This document shows, in pieces, positions 24,301-64,000 of a stretch of DNA of 64,000 bases. Numbering within the stretch: the stretch's first letter is position 1; each line of letters starts with the position of its first letter. Location of the stretch: the NCBI RefSeq assembly GCF_002775205.1, contig NC_036447.1, forward strand, positions 16,164,501 to 16,228,500, in the 5' to 3' direction. Source of the DNA: Xiphophorus maculatus. Its lineage: Eukaryota > Chordata > Actinopteri > Cyprinodontiformes > Poeciliidae. Position numbers and translations under genes: made by a program. The notes beneath the pieces were generated by a model that ran no database searches, was not told the origin of the DNA, and saw only the letters and a program-made list of their open reading frames with translations.

Positions 24301-25037
24301 TTAGAACAACATATAAATTTCTTTTATCAATAAAGTATTCTTCAGCAAGGTAAAGCATGTTAAGTACCCAACAATATAATTCAGAAAGGGGAAAGGCTAT
24401 TTTACTTGTGGATTAATTCCCAGAGTTAAAGTCCATCATATCTGTAGTAGAAGTGTGGGACGTCCTCCAGCCCACGATTTGCAATGTCATCAGGTATGCA
24501 GAGGGCGGTTTATTTCCGGGCAGTCAGGGATCTTTTTATGATTGTGAACATTCCCTCTCTACTTGAAGCTGTAAACTAGGGAAAATTGAAGTCCCAGTTA
24601 AAAACAAATGCTCTTCATGAAATATATATATAAAAAAAGGCTAGCAAGTATTAATCAGAAATGGTTTCTCACCTTTGCCAGGGGTAGTATGCAAAACCTG
24701 AGTTGAAGACCTGGTCTATATCATTAGATTCAACAACAAACATATGAAGGACATAAAGAGATACATTTATTTAAAAAAAAATACATCAATTTATTATTGA
24801 ATCACTAACATACATACTGACTACAGGTCAATTTTACGAGACATGCACAAAGAAACACTTTCTGACCACAAAATAAATGAAGGATCATCAACAATCTAGT
24901 TAAAATTTTAATCAAACTGATATTTTGTAACACTATGACATGATGACATTTTTTCACTAACAGATTTTTTTTCCCATTTTATCCACAAACAATTTTCAGT
25001 CCTCATGGTTACTTTAATCTGAAGGTGGATTATGAGT
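24301..25037. other. TBCK 3' UTR and flank
   Basis: Noncoding. On the minus strand, AATAAA signals lie at 24790-24795 and 24766-24771, about 245-270 nt past the TBCK stop, so the UTR probably ends near 24750. The rest toward 24301 has no recognisable feature. Confidence 0.45.
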
Positions 25038-58562
<33,525 letters not shown>

Positions 58563-60968
58563 TGACCCAGTGAAAAAAGAAAAAGTCCTAGGAATAAGAT
58601 ACAATGTGCAGAACATATTAAAACGGGAAGTGAAATTGACACAACTTCTCAATCATGCGATGAATAATAGCGTTACCAAAACAGGCTGGACTGGAGATAC
58701 AAATACTATTGCAGATCTTGGCATTAAAAATGCATGCCTACAGCTGAGAATGAGCCTATCTACGAAAAAACGCGAGGATAAGTGAGGATAAGCATCAGCA
58801 ATAAGGAGCCCTACTGAAGCAGATGCATTTTCCTTTCAGGAAAGAAGTCAGCAAAGTGTATTACCTTAAAACAAAGTCTTCTCACACCAAACAAAAAGGT
58901 TCTATGTTCATGGCGACAGATTAAACTCGAATATGATGGGAAATGTATTATTTTCCTGATTCTGCAGTGTGACGGGACAGCTGAGTGAGCGTGATCAATG
59001 ACGCAATTTTTGTGCGACAAAGGGGTAAGACCATTTTTTTTATAAAAACAAACGAAATGCCACACAATCTATATAATAAACATTTACGTAAATATATCTG
59101 TGAAATAAAACTACAAATATACATTTTATTCCCTTGCTTTTTCTGCTTATTTCCTGAAGTCGATGAAGTGCATGCGCTGTCTGTTGTCTTCTCCCTTTTT
59201 GTAGAAAATCACTGATGTCTAAAACATCTGACCGTGCAAGGCGAACTCTAATCTGAGGTTGAGTCCATCTCAATGGTTTAATAATCCAGCTAGAGTAACA
59301 AGGCTGCCACCTGCCAGCGGCTTCAGTAAACGACTTTACACGGAGACTGCACTTTTTGCCCTGTTCGAATATTTAAGTATACAGTCTGTTTATTTAAAAT
59401 AAACCTGTTAGGGGTTCTTCTTCATGTTGGTTTTAAAAATCCTTGCTTTCTCTTAATTTGATTGCTTTTATTAATCTTAACAGTTATTTGTGTTATGACA
59501 ACTGACATCTGACATCTCAAAAAATCATAAAATGAATTCATTTCAGTAGTAAAATTAAATAAATCATATTTGAATAAAAAATACATAATTTGTATTAATT
59601 ACACTGAGTGGTGCAGGTTTTTTTTTTTTTTTTTTTTTAAACCAAACGTTTCTCAGAAAAACTTAGTACTTCTTTAAGAAAAAAGGATGTTTAATTCAGA
59701 CATTGTGGACAGTTAAAAAGCATCCACGCACTGTAGAGAAACAATCCCAATGCTTGTTTGGGGATTATTTTTTCCTTAATTACTGTGTTGTGGCATAAAG
59801 TGAAAAGTCCGTGGCTTCCCCAGGGTATTAAGAGGTTCCTGTTTGCTGTAATTGCAGCCTTTTGCTCATCTACATTGTTTGAGTGTGGGCTCTCATTTTC
59901 GTTTTGACAGTACTTTCCAGATTCTTTATTGGGACTATTTGTTGGTCAATTTGTTGATCAGTTTGTTGGACAGAGGGAACTGTCCTCTCATTCTTTTTCA
60001 CTTTGTTTACTTCAGACTTTCGGTACATGTTAGAGTCCTGTCATCTGCAGAAATACTCAGAGGACTTTGCAGTTGTTAGGTGTATCAGAGATGGACAAAG
60101 TACTAGTGGGCCAATTTGTGTCACAGTAAGGGATCAATCATCTTAAATCTGAACAAAACAAAGATGATTATTATAGATATAGAAAGAAATAGAGTTAGAT
60201 CAAACCTTATTTCTATTAAGGGAGAAGTGGAGGTGTGTATATATATAGTATAGTATAGTGTGTATATATATAGTAGGCTATACCTGTTCACATAGACAGG
60301 CTGAGCTGAAGACGTAACAACCCACTAAGAAAGGACAGAGCAGATTTTTCTTCTTGAGGAGTTTACTGAGGTTATGCCGAAAGATGCTGCATATCTTTCA
60401 TAAGTGATTTTGTGTTATGCACAACTTTGCAGTTATACGTGTGAATAAATCTCTCTACAAAAAGAATTGACCTTTTGTGACTTAGTCTTCTTGTCCAGTG
60501 TATCAGTGATTATTTTTTGGACAGAGGCCAAATTTGCAAACTTCCTGATGACAGTTTTCTTAAACATGAATATAACATAATATCTATGTACTAAATACCA
60601 GTTTTCACAGAGAATTGTTTGTAATCGTTATATAAAGGGATATGTCCAAATCTGTGGTTCATACTGATAAGCAGAATTAAGATACCTGTAAATCAAAAAA
60701 GACAGTAGTGAATAATCATGGTTGACTTAACATTTATGAAGGCAAAAATATAAACACACAGTATCTCAGAATGATTTCAAACACCATAAAACATTCAAGT
60801 CTAAAAGAAGGGGAGAATTAAATGTACCAATAATGCAATCAATAATGCATTGTTAAATTTACAAATGTCTCACATTAATTAGGTTATGTATGTTATATAT
60901 AAAAGCCCAACAATCAATCAGACTGAAAAAAGTCATTTATTACTGAAAACAGTGTACCTTTTCGCCAC
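58563..60968. other. TBCK 5' region and flank
   Basis: No protein exon is supported. On the minus strand a possible acceptor (ttattcctag) ends at about 58588, so the coding start may lie in a second exon. A promoter and noncoding first exon could be near 59200-59350, where the sequence is GC-richer, but no start was identified. A long T run is at 59620-59639. Confidence 0.35.
60235..60285. repeat. TATA/TAGTA simple repeat
   Basis: Alternating gtgtatatatatagta and tagtatag units over about 50 bp. Low-complexity sequence. Confidence 0.75.
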
Positions 60969-61202
60969 CTAATTGTGCAGAGAGGCAGCAGGGCTCCATC
61001 TAGTGGCTGAGCCTCGCAGTTTCAGTATATGACGCATTTGACGGCAGTCTCCACAGCAGTACCTTGTCTGCGTCAGTCCCAGGACAGCACAAAAGGCAGC
61101 ATCTTCTGTTTCATCCCTACTGTGAACCAGTGAGCACACCTTGCAGGCAAAGGTAGGTTCGGTAATGGCTTCCTGAACGACTCCTATACAAACAACGCAC
61201 AT
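60969..61202 (-). CDS. unrecognised small Cys-rich reading frame, 77 aa
   Basis: Minus-strand frame from ATG at 61200-61202 to a stop at 60969. I do not recognise the protein. It has eight cysteines in pairs that look metal-binding: Cys-x2-Cys at residues 2-5, Cys-x2-Cys at about 20-23 (FACKVCS), one lone Cys, then Cys-Cys-x2-Cys at about 49-53 (YCCGDCRQMRH) with His following. The spacing resembles a zinc ribbon or treble clef but fits no family I can name. The C-terminal part overlaps a short motif (ctccatctagtggc) that is common in fish noncoding DNA, and the start context is poor. It may be a chance frame, a terminal exon of an unseen gene, or a small gene between tbck and eef1a. Confidence 0.25.
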   Translation of the reverse strand: MCVVCIGVVQEAITEPTFACKVCSLVHSRDETEDAAFCAVLGLTQTRYCCGDCRQMRHILKLRGSATRWSPAASLHN

Positions 61203-61850
61203 TTTATTCCGTTTTTTTCATGCTCCATTTTAAAGGCTGCTGACTTCGGGGACGTGCTAGGAGGACATCCATAGCAAGTCTGCATCTGAATGTGGAGTGT
61301 CTGTGATGCCTGTTGTAATTTGATGCCATAAATAGTGCAAAGGGGTTTTCTAGGGTTGGTTAGGCCTGAGTGGCGCAGTTTCAATTGAGAATATTTTTTA
61401 ATGGAAGTTGTGCGGGGATGATGCTTCTTCTTCTTCTTCGCCCATCATGCTGATGTCACATTAGAATAAACATGGCAGTGTAACTGTCTGCGAAGATGCT
61501 GAGACATGCAGACCCAAACATGCCTTAACGCCCTCACCTCTGCAGTATTGCATCAGCACTGCGCTCTATGCTATCAAGTCCACACTGTTTTGAAGTCAAC
61601 ACTGTATTATTTTTGTTTTATTTATCTATCTATCAATAATAGCTGTGGACTGATAGCTTGCTTTGCCATCTCAAATTACGAATCATCGTGGAACATATAG
61701 ACACACATAACCTGTTACTATTATTATAAAAAAAAATGTTACATCAGAAATGTCGATAAAAACACAGAATTGATATTTTCCGGTTCCTCAACCAGTTACA
61801 GCAAGTATGAAACTCAGAAATGCGCATGCGCCCTTTAGGAGTAGCGCTAA
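61203..61850. other. intergenic sequence upstream of eEF1A
   Basis: Moderately GC-rich with a CTT repeat (about 61427-61440). It would contain the eEF1A promoter. No further gene is supported. Confidence 0.4.
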
Positions 61851-61930
61851 AGGCCTTTTGAAAAAAAAAAAAAAAGATCGTGTGCTAACTGTTAGCTTAG
61901 TTCATCACATCGGAGAAAAGTAAGCCAACG
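61851..61930 (+). promoter_or_regulatory. eef1a: predicted transcription start and noncoding exon 1 of eEF1A
   Basis: The donor gtaagg follows position 61930 (AAGCCAACG before it). About 75 bp upstream is CCTTTTG, a pyrimidine run that could serve as the 5' terminal oligopyrimidine start typical of translation-factor mRNAs. The first intron would run from 61931 to 63925. A noncoding exon 1 with the ATG just inside exon 2 is the usual eEF1A layout. The exact start is inferred. Confidence 0.5.
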
Positions 61931-63925
61931 GTAAGGTAATGTCTCCAAATAATTATTTAGTGGCATGGGTTTTAAATTTCGTGCGTTTATATTCCTAATG
62001 TAAACCTATTTAAGGTATTTTTGTGAAACATGTTCGTGTTCCACGGTGACTCGTCATATGAATTGGTGGCCGCCATTACACTTCAACTTTTTTTTGATTC
62101 ATTTAATAAGAAAAGGTTCTGGAGATTAAACAACCAGCTGTATTCCGTGTTGTTTTCTAAATTCTCCCTTGTAGTATTCCACTACATTGTGTGCTAAATG
62201 CCCATGCACAACCCATTATATCTTTCCACCATTTATATTTGCATTTTATTTAGTTTGATCCTTCCAACAAGTGGGAAACAAACTTGAGAAAGCTAAATAA
62301 GAATTAGTTACAATATTTAACAATAATACTCACACCCACTTGTACATTTTGTCACAGCAAAACCACACACGTTAATGTATTTTTTGTGGGAAATTGACCA
62401 CCTCAAAGCAGTAATTGTTAAAAGAAAATAAAGTGATACATGGACAAAAAAGGGTACAGTGGCAGGGAGAGCCTTAACCATAAAAGCAACCAAGGGGGCC
62501 ATTGTTGTGCACACTACAAATCTGACTTTTGTTTGAAAGTAGCCCAAAGAAAGATGTTGTTGAAAACTACAATAAGTCATTTTTACAGTTGGGTAGAAGC
62601 AACATACAGTAAACGACACATCAAACATGTGGAAGAAGGTGTACTGGGCAGAAAAGGCCAACATTTTCATTATTAATACTTCATCACTATGTTTGGTGTT
62701 CACACTATCCATGTAAAACACCGTGGCAGAAGCATCATGCATTTACAAGATAAGATAAATAAGCTTTCAACTTCTACACGAGTAGAAACTTACATTTATA
62801 AATAATTGAGTGGCCCCTAACAAATCACTGATATCGCTGGAGGAAAATGTTTGGCTCTGCACCCATAAATAAAACGGACAAATGCTTTTAATAGGTATAA
62901 AATTAAAAATACCTTTGAACAACTTTAGGCAGGTATTAAATTAACTTTTTATTAAGCCTGCAAGTCTGCATTTAAGAATGTTTTTTTTTATTAGTCTGAT
63001 GTAATATTATAATCTTAAATGTTGTGTTCTAATTACCTGTAAGTGGAAAATCATCGAAATAACAAAAAGAAAGGATTAAAAATATCAGTCTATGCCTATC
63101 ACCCTGTATGAAGTGTTTCAATTTGTAAATTGAGTTTCTAAAATAAATTAGCTTCTGAATAATATTCTAACTTATTGAACGGGTCTGCATATTATTATAA
63201 TAAAATACATAAAAATTTATTGTTAGGTACCAAAATATAAGAAAGGGATGAGTTCACTTCTGCAAGGTGGTTTATGTTAAATGAAAAACAAAATACAAAA
63301 AATGATAAATATGAAATCAAATTATGTAGAGGTTACATATAGTAGAGTGATTTTGTAATTATTAATGTGACATATCTAGTGTCAAAAATGTATTAAAAAT
63401 AAACTGCTTTGATTATTAAGTTTTCTTAAAAAAATGAAAGCTGATTTTTTTTTATTTTTGCTTTGTTTTGTGGAACATTATTAAATTGTAATTAAATGTA
63501 GTTGATCATTTTCTTCAATATGCAATGTTGTAAGATAGCAGCATGTCGGCAATATTCCATTCAGTAAATTTAAGAGTCAAATTTGATATGTAAAGGTAAT
63601 TTATTTACTTTGCTTACTTTAATGGCTCTGGGTGAATTTCTGTTGAGTTTTTGTTTCAGGATTTTCTTGTTTAATTAAAGTAAATGATGCACAGAATGAT
63701 ACAGAATGTGGCAAAGTTCAATATCTAGATCTGCATTGCAGTGTATTTAACCGTAAATTGAGGGAGGAGGCATTGGCTTGATCAGATCAATTTAATTAAC
63801 TAAAGTGTGGAGTACAAATTAAAATTCAGTTGTTTTTGATCAGCATTGTCTTACTGTTGAGATTGTATGCTTTCTGGGCTGCATGTTGTTAATTCTGACA
63901 TGTTTTGTTTGTTTCTATTGTTCAG
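61931..63925 (+). other. eef1a: first intron of eEF1A
   Basis: GT at 61931 and a pyrimidine-rich acceptor ending ...attgttcag at 63925. AT-rich, with one Tc1-like relic (62310-62745). First introns of eEF1A genes often boost expression, but no specific element is identified. Confidence 0.55.
62310..62745 (+). mobile_element. Tc1-like relic in the eEF1A first intron
   Basis: Recognisable pieces are 'cattttgtcacagcaaaacc', 'aaacatgtggaagaaggtg' and 'cactatccatgtaaaaca' followed by 'cgtggcagaagcatcatgc', matching the transposase region of the same fish Tc1-like family in forward orientation. A long minus-strand open stretch across it is an antisense by-product. Confidence 0.65.
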
Positions 63926-63946
63926 CGTCTTCTAGGCTGAGCCAGT

Positions 63947-64000
63947 ATGGGGAAGGAGAAGCTCCACATTAACATTGTGGTTATAGGACATGTGGACTCA
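63947..64000 (+). CDS. eef1a: eEF1A (elongation factor 1-alpha), first 18 codons, cut by window end
   Basis: GTPase that delivers aminoacyl-tRNA to the ribosome in the cytosol. The sequence MGKEKLHINIVVIGHVDS is the near-invariant N-terminus of eEF1A and ends one residue before the P-loop GK(S/T) (GHVDSGK). Leu6, where human eEF1A1 has Thr, is compatible with fish paralogues. The ATG at 63947 lies 21 nt inside the exon that begins at 63926. Which eEF1A paralogue this is cannot be decided from 18 codons. Confidence 0.95.
   Translation, partial: MGKEKLHINIVVIGHVDS

Noticed and set aside
62317..62742. 141-codon minus-strand open frame upstream of eEF1A
   Set aside because: It runs antisense across a Tc1-like relic and resembles no protein.

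Overview
The window is nuclear DNA of a ray-finned (teleost) fish. It is AT-rich, its genes are split by GT-AG introns, and it is full of fish-type repeats: many Tc1/mariner relics, a Ty3/gypsy solo LTR, Rex1/CR1-like LINE debris, dispersed LINE-type tails and a CCAT microsatellite next to one of them. It holds two complete protein genes, the first codons of a third, and one broken exon of a fourth. The order (a nephronectin-like exon, then TBCK on the minus strand) resembles the vertebrate NPNT-TBCK neighbourhood, here with a lipoxygenase gene between them and eEF1A beyond TBCK.

Layout. 1-11.8 kb has no intact gene. It contains a single nephronectin-like MAM exon (2909-2996) broken by an apparent small deletion and in-frame stop, a decayed Ty3/gypsy pol fragment with LTR-like sequence (about 9.1-10.0 kb), and a solo LTR with a 5-bp target duplication (10675-11383). 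11.8-21.7 kb is a complete plus-strand arachidonate-type lipoxygenase with 14 coding exons (670 aa). All five iron ligands are present and the canonical ALOX exon structure is kept. 21.7-25.0 kb is a convergent intergenic gap with LINE debris. 25.0-58.6 kb is a complete minus-strand TBCK gene of 25 coding exons (887 aa): a pseudokinase lacking the HRD and DFG aspartates, a TBC Rab-GAP domain with both finger residues, and a rhodanese domain lacking the catalytic cysteine. Its introns carry an intact Tc1/mariner transposon with DD36E spacing (31935-33197), a hAT-like MITE with perfect 8-bp target duplications (36905-37435) and many older relics. 58.6-61.8 kb is TBCK 5' flank plus a small unexplained Cys-rich reading frame. 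61.85-64.0 kb is the 5' end of an eEF1A gene: a noncoding first exon, a 2-kb intron, then 18 codons before the window ends.

The genes are not a pathway. The lipoxygenase would make oxylipins, TBCK is a membrane-traffic/mTOR-linked protein, and eEF1A is a translation factor. The most notable signals are the intact DD36E transposon, the broken nephronectin exon, an intronic copy of the start of a lipoxygenase exon, and an unusual number of short-loop, near-perfect inverted repeats spread over the window, which look like replication template-switch scars. No computation or database search was done. Splice sites and frames were read by eye, and the cumulative reading frame was checked exon by exon for both complete genes.
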